64,000 nucleotides of DNA from a virus. Position 1 is the stretch's first letter; every line of letters begins with the position of its first letter. The stretch lies in the IMG/VR virus record IMGVR_UViG_3300008266_000014, positions 1 to 64,000 of that record. One strand, given 5' to 3'. Below, piece by piece: positions 49,237-56,280 of the stretch. The position numbers and the translations under genes were made by a program. Under the pieces are notes generated by a model that did not search any database, was not told the origin of the DNA, and was given only the letters and a program-made list of their open reading frames with translations.

Positions 49237-49244
49237 CATAAATA
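49237..49244 (+). promoter_or_regulatory. Late-promoter-like box before adhesin
   Basis: CATAAATA, 7 of 8 matches to the T4 late-promoter element, about 80 bases ahead of the glycine-rich adhesin gene in the 97-base gap after the S74 fibre. A second AATAAATA follows at about 49259-49266. Confidence 0.45.
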
Positions 49245-49323
49245 CCATAAACCGTAGAATAAATAAAAGATGTACAACACGCAAATTTTTTTAATTACTT
49301 TAAAGATTTAATGGAGTAGGAAG

Positions 49324-50226
49324 ATGCCTTTAAATCCCAGTGGTCAGATAAGCATTGGTGGGTCTACAGTCGGACAATCTATTAACTTGGAATTAGGTAG
49401 AGCCGCAACTGCAACATCAAGTTTAAATGAATCAGCATTACGCACGCTAGCAGGTGTACCTAGTGGTGCAATATCTTTGTCTAATTTTTATGGTAAATCT
49501 AACCAGTTTTCTTTCAGTATTGCTGCAAGCACGAATAATCTTGATCTAAGAACTGCTGCAGTTAATGCAGGTTGGAATCAGTCGACTAAAGTTGTTGCCA
49601 CAATTAATGGCGGGGTAACTATTAGTTCTACCTCTACTGGATCTGCTGCAATGACTATTTCTGGATCTTTCCCAGGTGGTGTTGAGCTAATAAACAACGG
49701 TACAATTATTGGTCGCGGCGGTAATGGTGGAAGAGGTGGTGGATTTGCTCCAAGTCCGCCTACAGGTGGTACTGCCGCGGGTACAGGTCTTTCTGTTTCG
49801 ACTGCTGTATCAATAACTAATAATGGAACTGTTGCTGGCGGTGGCGGTGGCGGCGGTGGTGGTGGTAATAGAGTTGGACCACGTGGTATAGCGTTTGGTG
49901 GCGGTGGTGGCGGTGGTGGTAGAGGAGGTTCGACAGGCGGTCCAGCAGCTATACAATCATCTTACTACGGACAAGCTGGTCAGCCAGGAACTACTGCTGC
50001 AGCGGGAAATGGTGGAGCGGGTGCGGGTCCTAACCCGGCAAGCTTACCTGGAGTTGCTGGGGGTCCAGGTGGCGCTGGTGGATCTGCAGGAACCAAGGGA
50101 ACCAATGGAAACACAGCTACCCCACTTGGATTTGGTGGTGCAGGTGGTGCCGCGGGCTCAGCAACGTCAGGCGGGGGTAACATCACATGGTTAGTAAATG
50201 GAACAAGACTTGGTCCATTGAATTAA
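49324..50226 (+). CDS. Glycine-rich receptor-binding adhesin
   Basis: 300 residues. The first ~60 (GQISIGGSTVGQSINLELGR, ESALRTLAGVPSGAISLSNF, YGKS) form a widespread phage structural N-terminus. From residue ~120 on the protein is strikingly glycine-rich with runs of 8-10 glycines, NNGTIIGRGGNGGRGGG and GGAGGSAGTKG, alternating with short variable segments (FAPSPPT, NRVGPRGIAF, PAAIQSSYYGQAGQPG). This is the layout of polyglycine-sandwich adhesins such as S16 gp38, where glycine strands hold variable recognition loops. It follows the fibre genes and precedes an assembly chaperone, as expected for a tip adhesin. GGAGTAGGAAG precedes the ATG. Confidence 0.75.
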   Translation: MPLNPSGQISIGGSTVGQSINLELGRAATATSSLNESALRTLAGVPSGAISLSNFYGKSNQFSFSIAASTNNLDLRTAAVNAGWNQSTKVVATINGGVTISSTSTGSAAMTISGSFPGGVELINNGTIIGRGGNGGRGGGFAPSPPTGGTAAGTGLSVSTAVSITNNGTVAGGGGGGGGGGNRVGPRGIAFGGGGGGGGRGGSTGGPAAIQSSYYGQAGQPGTTAAAGNGGAGAGPNPASLPGVAGGPGGAGGSAGTKGTNGNTATPLGFGGAGGAAGSATSGGGNITWLVNGTRLGPLN

Positions 50227-50236
50227 GGAAACATAA

Positions 50237-50704
50237 ATGGATATTAAACACGAAATATTAGATTTTGAACCTTCTATTGGTGGAATATTGGTCAGGTATT
50301 ATACTGACAATTTCCCTTCTGGGTTTACATACAATATAGACCTTCCAGTTGTTGATGGGAAGTACCCAACCGAAGAAGAAATCCAAGAAATAATTAAGCA
50401 TTATGAGCCTAGAGGGCAGATAGAAAGAGCTCTTGCAATAGAGTCTACTTCTGTCCCAGCAAGCCTATTAAACCTAGTCAAACACACTGGACAAAATCCA
50501 GAAACAAAAGCTGTGAATGTAAGATTAGAAAGAGACGAGTTACTTAAGGATTCAGATTTCTCTCAGCTGCCTGATGTTCCATTTTCAGAAATTGAAAAAC
50601 AAGCATGGGCTTCATATCGCCAGCAATTGAGAGATATAACAGAGCAGGAAGGATTTCCAGAAAACGTAATATTTCCTAAGCGGCCTGATGAAGAACCAAG
50701 ATAA
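50237..50704 (+). CDS. Tail fibre assembly chaperone-like protein
   Basis: 155 residues. The C-terminal end has the hallmark of fibre assembly chaperones: RDELLKDSDFSQLPDVPF, then WASYRQQLRDITEQEGFPENVIFPKRP. The N-terminal half is mixed alpha/beta (GGILVRYYTDNFPSGFTYNI). These proteins help fibre tips trimerise. Its position directly after the adhesin gene supports the reading. It starts 10 bases after the adhesin stop with AAGGAAACATA as the ribosome binding site. Confidence 0.8.
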   Translation: MDIKHEILDFEPSIGGILVRYYTDNFPSGFTYNIDLPVVDGKYPTEEEIQEIIKHYEPRGQIERALAIESTSVPASLLNLVKHTGQNPETKAVNVRLERDELLKDSDFSQLPDVPFSEIEKQAWASYRQQLRDITEQEGFPENVIFPKRPDEEPR

Positions 50705-50715
50705 TTTAATATATT

Positions 50716-51255
50716 ATGGCGGCGGAGATCTGTTTACAGCAAATAATTCCTAAAGATCAACACTTAACTTTTTTAGAAGTGGGTGTACTAAGAGCAACAA
50801 ATCTTGTTGCTCTTGCAGAAGTTTACCCACATATCATCTTCACCGGTGTTGATTCATATGATGTATACTATGATTATTTACATGGGTATTATGTAACAAA
50901 AGAAACTAGTACCCTCAATAAATATCTCGCAGAACAGAATATATCAAAATCACGCCACAGAGATAGAATTAATCTTATTATCAAAGATTCATCAGACTAT
51001 AATAAAAGTGTTGATGATACTTCGTTAGATATTGTTTTTTTGGACAAAAGTTTAACTGAAAAAGAGATGATTCAAGATGTATTGGATTGGTTTCCCAAGG
51101 TAAAGTATGGTGGAATTCTTTGCGGACATGACGCATACACAAGAGGAGTAATGGAGGGAGCTTTCAAGGGTCTGAGGTATTTTCTAAGAGACGACCAACT
51201 TAATGATGTAAAAATTATTGATGAGGAAGTGTGGTATGTTGTCAAGACTGAGTAG
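50716..51255 (+). CDS. Class I SAM-dependent methyltransferase-like protein
   Basis: 179 residues with a Rossmann methyltransferase outline. Motif I is LTFLEVGVLRATNL, the acidic ribose-binding residue is the aspartate of FTGVDSYD, LDIVFLDK is motif IV, and YGGILCGHD is the next strand. It resembles Methyltransf_24-type proteins. The usual glycine-rich E-x-G-x-x-G loop is partly altered (EVGVLRA), so activity is not certain. Within the fibre region it might modify virion or host glycans or a small molecule. The substrate is unknown. Confidence 0.7.
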   Translation: MAAEICLQQIIPKDQHLTFLEVGVLRATNLVALAEVYPHIIFTGVDSYDVYYDYLHGYYVTKETSTLNKYLAEQNISKSRHRDRINLIIKDSSDYNKSVDDTSLDIVFLDKSLTEKEMIQDVLDWFPKVKYGGILCGHDAYTRGVMEGAFKGLRYFLRDDQLNDVKIIDEEVWYVVKTE

Positions 51256-51283
51256 ATTGATTTGAATTTTTTAAGGATTGATT

Positions 51284-51886
51284 ATGTTATATGAAGTTCC
51301 ACCAAGATACAATCATGAACAAAATTATGGTGCTTACTGGGAAGGATTTCTTACAGAAGAAGACATTAATCTTATTCTTGCCCAACCAGAATGGCTTGAT
51401 CTGAGTCTAGGGGAAGTAGCTGATGAGAAATTGAACTCTGAGTTGCAGGTTCGCCGGTCAAAAATTAACTGGCTGAATAAAAAACCCGAACTAGATGACG
51501 TGTGGGAAAAGATTGTTGGTGCTGTTGCTGATGTTAACAGTAGATTTTTTCATTTTGATTTGAGAGGTCTTTATGAGCCAGCTCAGCTCACTGTATATTC
51601 CGGTCAAACCCAGGATACATATGAGTGGCACGTAGATTGCGTTCCTAACACGTCCATAAAAAGACCTCCTCGAAAGCTATCATTATCGTTACTGCTTTCC
51701 GATCCGGCTGATTATGAAGGTGGCGACTTGATGATTAAATCTATTTCTGATGAACCCATGGTATTAGAACAAAGAAGAGGCAGAGCTTGGTTTTTTCCTT
51801 CTTTTACCCTCCACAGAGTTAGTCCAGTAACTAAAGGTATTAGAAGATCTTTGGTTTTGTGGATTGGTGGGCCTCCTTTCAAATAA
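51284..51886 (+). CDS. 2OG-Fe(II) oxygenase, PiuC/PKHD-like
   Basis: About 200 residues from ATG 51284, with AAGGA upstream; an earlier TTG at 51278 is less likely. The metal triad is H-x-D in YEWHVDCVPN and a distal histidine in WFFPSFTLHRVSPV, with the arginine of KGIRRSLVLWIGG as the 2-oxoglutarate anchor. SLSLLLSDPADYEGGDLMI is the typical prolyl-4-hydroxylase strand pair. PiuC-like proteins are the family most common in marine T4-like phages. It closes the fibre operon, so a virion-protein hydroxylation role is conceivable. Confidence 0.82.
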   Translation: MLYEVPPRYNHEQNYGAYWEGFLTEEDINLILAQPEWLDLSLGEVADEKLNSELQVRRSKINWLNKKPELDDVWEKIVGAVADVNSRFFHFDLRGLYEPAQLTVYSGQTQDTYEWHVDCVPNTSIKRPPRKLSLSLLLSDPADYEGGDLMIKSISDEPMVLEQRRGRAWFFPSFTLHRVSPVTKGIRRSLVLWIGGPPFK

Positions 51887-51902
51887 CCGATTATTCTGTA
51901 AT

Positions 51903-51910
51903 AATAAATA
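51903..51910 (+). promoter_or_regulatory. Late-promoter-like box before gp13
   Basis: AATAAATA, 7 of 8 matches to the T4 late-promoter element, 22 bases before the gp13 start. It is well placed to drive the neck/terminase operon. Confidence 0.45.
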
Positions 51911-51931
51911 CTCCAAAAATAAGGAGTTATA

Positions 51932-52672
51932 ATGGCCGTCCCAACAACAAGATCTGAATTCAAAGAGTTTTGCCTAAGAAAACTAGGTAAACCTGTCATT
52001 GAAATTAATGTTGATGATGATCAAGTGGAGGATAGAATTGACGAGTCGTTAAAGTATTATTATGACTATCATTTTGATGGCACGGAAAAATTATATTATA
52101 AACACCAAGTAACAGCAAACACAGTTTCTGACAAGTATATTACCATGCCAGAAAATATTATTGGTGCTGTGAAAGTGTTTCCTATCAGCAATTCTCTCAT
52201 ATCCACAAACATATTTGATATCAGATATCAGATTGCGTTAAATGATCTTTACACTCTGACGTCGGTTTCTATGGTGCCATATTACATGGCATTCCAGCAC
52301 ATTCAGTTGATTGAGCAGCTGTTAGTTGGACAGCAGCCAATAAGATATAACAGACACACAAATAAACTCTTCATTGATATGAATTGGGACAAGGTAAAGG
52401 TTGGTGACTTTTTGTTAGTAGAAGCTTATGAGGTTATTGATCCTGCGACATACTCAGATGCATGGGGTGATAGATGGCTCCAGGAATACTGTACAGAAAA
52501 AATCAAGTATCAGTGGGGAACAAATCTCAGTAAGTTTAATGGGATGCAGTTACCAGGTGGTGTAACTTTCAACGGACAGGCTATTAAAGAAGAAGCAAAG
52601 GAAGCTATTGAAGCTCTTGAAAAAGAGATGATTTCTAGCTATTCGCTACCGGTCATAGACATGATTGGCTAG
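51932..52672 (+). CDS. gp13: Neck protein (gp13)
   Basis: 246 residues. The start FKEFCLRKLGKPVIEINVDDDQVEDRIDESLKYYYDYHFDG is the gp13 signature of T4-like phages. A beta core (KYITMPENIIGAVKVFPI) and the C-terminal DRWLQEYCTEKIKYQWGTNLSKF follow. gp13 forms the ring between portal and tail and is shorter here than T4 gp13 (309). AAGGAGTTATA precedes the ATG. The stop is directly followed by the gp14 ribosome binding site. Confidence 0.9.
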   Translation: MAVPTTRSEFKEFCLRKLGKPVIEINVDDDQVEDRIDESLKYYYDYHFDGTEKLYYKHQVTANTVSDKYITMPENIIGAVKVFPISNSLISTNIFDIRYQIALNDLYTLTSVSMVPYYMAFQHIQLIEQLLVGQQPIRYNRHTNKLFIDMNWDKVKVGDFLLVEAYEVIDPATYSDAWGDRWLQEYCTEKIKYQWGTNLSKFNGMQLPGGVTFNGQAIKEEAKEAIEALEKEMISSYSLPVIDMIG

Positions 52673-52682
52673 GAGATAAAAA

Positions 52683-53408
52683 ATAGCTACCTCGTTCTAT
52701 TTCAATAATTTTGGAGCAAGTCAAGAACAGCTCCTCATAGAAAATCTTGTTGTTGAATCCATTAAAATTTATGGACACGATGCCTATTATCTGCCAAGAA
52801 CAAGAGTCAATGATGATTTGATATACGGTGAAGAATCGTACTCCAAATTTGATTCTCAATACTTTGTTGAAATGTATATCAAGAATGTTGAGGGGTTTGG
52901 AGGGCAGGGTGACTTTCTTTCCAAGTTTAACCTCGAGATTCGTGATCAGGTAACTCTAACAATTGCAAGAAGAACATTCTTTGATGAGGTAGGCACATAT
53001 ACTTCATTCTCTCGCCCAAGAGAGGGTGATCTCGTGTATTTCCCACTGAACAAAAAACTCTTCGAGATCAAGTTTGTAGAACATGAAGCTATTTTTTATC
53101 AACTAGGATCTTTACAGACATTTGATCTTACCTGTGAGTTGTTTGAATACAGTAATGAAATATTGAATACTGGTATTCAGGAGATTGATGAAAAGCAAAA
53201 AGATATCACCTTCAATATGTCTGATTTTGCTATCAAACTGGAATCCGGACTTGCTCTTGCAGATGAAGAAGGATACGATTTGATTCTTGAGGCATACAGT
53301 TTAGATACGCAGGATCCAATATCCGATAACACAGATATTCAGACAGAGTCTGATGGAATTTTGGACTTCACAGAAATAGATCCATTCAGTGAAGGAGAAA
53401 ATTACTAA
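52683..53408 (+). CDS. gp14: Neck protein (gp14) with apparent ATA start
   Basis: 241 residues (T4 gp14: 256). The reading frame continues upstream of any ATG: codons from 52683 read ATA GCT ACC TCG, encoding (M)ATSFYFNNFGASQEQLL, the usual start of gp14. AGGAG at 52671-52675 lies 7 bases before this ATA, and an in-frame TAA at 52677-52679 blocks any earlier start. The next in-frame ATG is about 190 bases downstream and would remove conserved sequence (SIKIYGHDAYYLPRTRVNDD). gp14 seals the neck with gp13. ATA is a rare start codon, so it may be true usage or a base error. Confidence 0.85.
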   Translation: MATSFYFNNFGASQEQLLIENLVVESIKIYGHDAYYLPRTRVNDDLIYGEESYSKFDSQYFVEMYIKNVEGFGGQGDFLSKFNLEIRDQVTLTIARRTFFDEVGTYTSFSRPREGDLVYFPLNKKLFEIKFVEHEAIFYQLGSLQTFDLTCELFEYSNEILNTGIQEIDEKQKDITFNMSDFAIKLESGLALADEEGYDLILEAYSLDTQDPISDNTDIQTESDGILDFTEIDPFSEGENY

Positions 53409-54205
53409 TGTTTGGTCAGGTATTCTATCACGACACTATTCGTAAGTATGTAATCTTATTTGGCACTCTTTTTAATGATATCTACATTAAAAAGGGAGAT
53501 GGTACCGACATCACACAGACGATGAAGATACCAATTTCTTACGCTCCCAAGCAGAAGTTCTTGGTAAGATTAACTCAAGATCCAAATCTTAACAAACCAG
53601 TTGCCATTCAACTCCCGAGAATGGGGTTTGAAATGACTAAAATAAGTTATGCAGGTGAGCGAAAGCTTCCAACAATGAACAAAATAGCTGTTCAGGATCC
53701 TACTAATTCTAACAGACTTGCATATCAGTACTCACCAGTACCATATGATCTCGAATTCAGTCTGTACATCTTTGTAAAACAAGCGAGAGATGGAACAAGA
53801 ATACTTGAACAGATTTTGCCTTACTTTACTCCTGACTGGACTGCAACTTTAAATCTCGACAATACAATGCAGCATAAGTATGACATACCAGTGATACTAG
53901 ATTCAGTATCAAGTGAGGATTCATACGAAGGTAGTTTCACTGAGCGAAGAGCTATTATTTGGACGCTAAACTTTACTCTCAAAGGGTATATCTTTGGTCC
54001 CACAAGAAAGGCCAAACCAATTAAAACCAGCTTTATTAATCTTTACAGTATTGGTGCAGATCAGCCAATGAGTAACGCAGTAGGTAATACACAAATTTAC
54101 GACACAATAACGACTATCCCTACTGTTACAGGTAAGACTTTGAGTCAAGTAGAAGCAGATGATGACTACACAATCACCCAAACAATTGACCAATTCTACG
54201 AGTAG
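53408..54205 (+). CDS. gp15: Tail sheath terminator/stabiliser (gp15)
   Basis: 265 residues (T4 gp15: 272). FGQVFYHDTIRKYVILFGTLFNDIYI, IPISYAPKQKFLVRL and QLPRMGFEMTKISYAGERKL are the expected gp15 blocks, followed by the conserved DLEFSLYIFVKQARDGTRILEQILPYFTPDW. It forms the hexamer at the top of the tail that joins the neck. The start ATG shares a base with the gp14 stop, and the C-terminus overlaps gp16 by 47 bases. Confidence 0.92.
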   Translation: MFGQVFYHDTIRKYVILFGTLFNDIYIKKGDGTDITQTMKIPISYAPKQKFLVRLTQDPNLNKPVAIQLPRMGFEMTKISYAGERKLPTMNKIAVQDPTNSNRLAYQYSPVPYDLEFSLYIFVKQARDGTRILEQILPYFTPDWTATLNLDNTMQHKYDIPVILDSVSSEDSYEGSFTERRAIIWTLNFTLKGYIFGPTRKAKPIKTSFINLYSIGADQPMSNAVGNTQIYDTITTIPTVTGKTLSQVEADDDYTITQTIDQFYE

Positions 54206-54575
54206 TGATCCGATAGCGGATGCACTAGAGCTGACTCCTATTCAGGAAATCCTTCCTAAGGAAGTATCTACTACTGAAGCAGTCGACTCGGATTATGAAT
54301 TTGCAAGATCCAATCTCATTAATGTCATAGGCAAGGGAAGTGAAGCACTTGATGATATGCTGGGTGTTGCTCAGATGTCACAGCAACCAAGAGCGTACGA
54401 GGTGATAGCAACTCTAATAAAGACACTTTCTGATTCTAACAAAGATCTTCTTGAGTTATCAAAGAAAGCAAAGGAACTCAAGAAGGATGAGGATCAGGGT
54501 CCGAAGACAATCAATAACAATCTTTTTGTGGGGTCAACTGCAGAACTGCAGAAGCTTTTGAAAAATAATGAGTAA
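54159..54575 (+). CDS. gp16: Small terminase subunit (gp16)
   Basis: 138 residues (T4 gp16: 164). The central part SDYEFARSNLINVIGKGSEALDDML and AQMSQQPRAYEVIATLIKTLSDSNKDLLELSKK is the small-terminase helical core, with a lysine-rich C-terminus for gp17 contact and NNLFVGSTAELQKLLKN at the end. The N-terminal 45 residues are a variable acidic region. The gene starts within gp15 and overlaps gp17 by 8 bases. gp16 recognises DNA and stimulates packaging. Confidence 0.9.
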   Translation: MMTTQSPKQLTNSTSSDPIADALELTPIQEILPKEVSTTEAVDSDYEFARSNLINVIGKGSEALDDMLGVAQMSQQPRAYEVIATLIKTLSDSNKDLLELSKKAKELKKDEDQGPKTINNNLFVGSTAELQKLLKNNE

Positions 54576-56250
54576 AAATGATAGTTATTTGGGTAATAAA
54601 AACCTAAAAAAGGTTGATGTTCCTATAGAATTCACCAAACAACAAATTCAAGAATATGTAAAGTGTGCAAGAGACTGCACATACTTTATTGAGAATTATG
54701 TTAAAATTATTAATGTTGATAGAGGTTTAATTCAGTTTAAACCTTATGAGTACCAAAAAGATATTGTAAAACTGTTTGAGAAAGAGCGTTTTGTAATATG
54801 CAAGATGCCTCGCCAGGTTGGAAAAACAACCATAGTTGTTGGGATTATTCTTCATCATGCTCTATTCAATGAGAATTATAGAATAGCAATTCTTGCTAAC
54901 AAAGAGAAGCAAGCACATGAGATTCTTGGGAGAATCCAGCTGGCCTATGAGCATCTACCAAGATGGCTTCAGCAAGGAATCAAAGAATGGAATAAAGGTA
55001 GTATTGAACTTGAAAATGGATCAATGATTCAGGCAGAAGCAACAGGATCATCTGCTATTCGTGGTACTTCTCAGAATCTAGTTTACCTTGATGAGTTTGC
55101 TTTTGTCCCAAACAATATTCAAGAAAGTTTCTTTTCTTCTGTCTACCCAACAATCTCTTCTGGTGAGACAACAAAAGTATTAATCACTTCAACACCCAAT
55201 GGTTTAAATCTATTTTACAAACTATGGGTTGATAGTGAGAATGAACGTAACTCGTATAAGAGAGTAGATGTTCACTGGTCGGATGTACCAGGTAGAGATG
55301 ATAAATGGAAAGAAGAGACTATAAGGAACACTTCTAAAGAACAGTTCCGTCAGGAGTTCGAATGTGAGTTTATTGGTTCTTCTAACACACTGATCTCCCC
55401 AGAAGTACTAAGAAGGCTTGTTTTTGAAACCCCTATACACTCAAATGATTTTCTAAAAGTATACTCAGAACCATCACAAGATAGATTGTACATGATGATT
55501 GTTGATGTGTCAAGAGGGTTGGGTGGCGACTATTCAGCCTTCATTATATGGGATATCACATCTGCACCGTATTCAGTTGCTGCGACGTATAGAAATAATA
55601 ACATATCAACGCTAGTATTTCCAGAAGTAATTTACACAAGTTGTAGAAAGTTTAACCACTGTTATGTATTGATAGAGACCAACGACTTGGGTCAACAGGT
55701 TGCAGATATACTTCATGAAGATCTTGAATATGAAAACATCATATACACTCAGAAGAATCCTAAAGGACTGACAGAAGTTTCACAGGGTTTCAGGCAGAAT
55801 TCTGTAAAGGGTGTAAGAACAACAAAGACGACGAAGAAGATTGGGTGTAACAACTTCAAAGCTCTTGTTGAAAATGATAAGGTCGTTCTTAAAGACATGG
55901 ATCTTATTTCTGAACTTTATAGATTTGTGAGTGATGGACAGAACTATTCTGCAGAAGAAGGCAATGACGATCTTGCCATGTGTGGAGTTTTGTTTGGATG
56001 GGTAATGACCCAGAATTTCATCAGGGAAATAACTAACCTTGATATTAGACAAAGAATATTAGTAGAGCAGCAGAGAGTCCTTGATGATGAGATGCTGCCG
56101 TTTGGTTTTGTGGAGGATGGGCAACCAGAACCTGAAGAGCTTCCACTAACGAAAGACATACTTCAGGAGCTCATGTTTCCTTCAGAAGATAAGCAAGAAC
56201 TTCATGAAAAATATGCTACTTTTGTTGAAAATAAACAATATTATAAATAG
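54568..56250 (+). CDS. gp17: Large terminase, packaging ATPase-nuclease (gp17)
   Basis: 560 residues (T4 gp17: 610). The ATPase has Walker A at about 82-88 (RQVGKTT) and Walker B at 171-176 (LVYLDE), with the coupling TSTPNG near 208-212. The nuclease domain contains MIVDVSRGLGGDYSAF (D313), VLIETND (E370) and EEGNDDLAM (D467/D468), the three acidic ligands of the RNase H fold. It pumps DNA through the portal and cuts concatemers. Everything expected is intact. It ends just before a late-promoter box and the sheath gene. Confidence 0.96.
   Translation: MSKNDSYLGNKNLKKVDVPIEFTKQQIQEYVKCARDCTYFIENYVKIINVDRGLIQFKPYEYQKDIVKLFEKERFVICKMPRQVGKTTIVVGIILHHALFNENYRIAILANKEKQAHEILGRIQLAYEHLPRWLQQGIKEWNKGSIELENGSMIQAEATGSSAIRGTSQNLVYLDEFAFVPNNIQESFFSSVYPTISSGETTKVLITSTPNGLNLFYKLWVDSENERNSYKRVDVHWSDVPGRDDKWKEETIRNTSKEQFRQEFECEFIGSSNTLISPEVLRRLVFETPIHSNDFLKVYSEPSQDRLYMMIVDVSRGLGGDYSAFIIWDITSAPYSVAATYRNNNISTLVFPEVIYTSCRKFNHCYVLIETNDLGQQVADILHEDLEYENIIYTQKNPKGLTEVSQGFRQNSVKGVRTTKTTKKIGCNNFKALVENDKVVLKDMDLISELYRFVSDGQNYSAEEGNDDLAMCGVLFGWVMTQNFIREITNLDIRQRILVEQQRVLDDEMLPFGFVEDGQPEPEELPLTKDILQELMFPSEDKQELHEKYATFVENKQYYK
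56242..56249 (+). promoter_or_regulatory. T4-type late promoter box before gp18
   Basis: TATAAATA, an exact match to the T4 late-promoter element, overlapping the gp17 stop and 32 bases before the sheath start. It would give strong late expression of gp18 and gp19. Confidence 0.65.
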
Positions 56251-56280
56251 AAAGAAAACTCTTGTCCTTAGGAGAACAAA

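Noticed and set aside
49980-50186. Proline-rich antisense ORF opposite the adhesin
   Set aside because: A mirror of the glycine-rich coding strand; composition explains its length.
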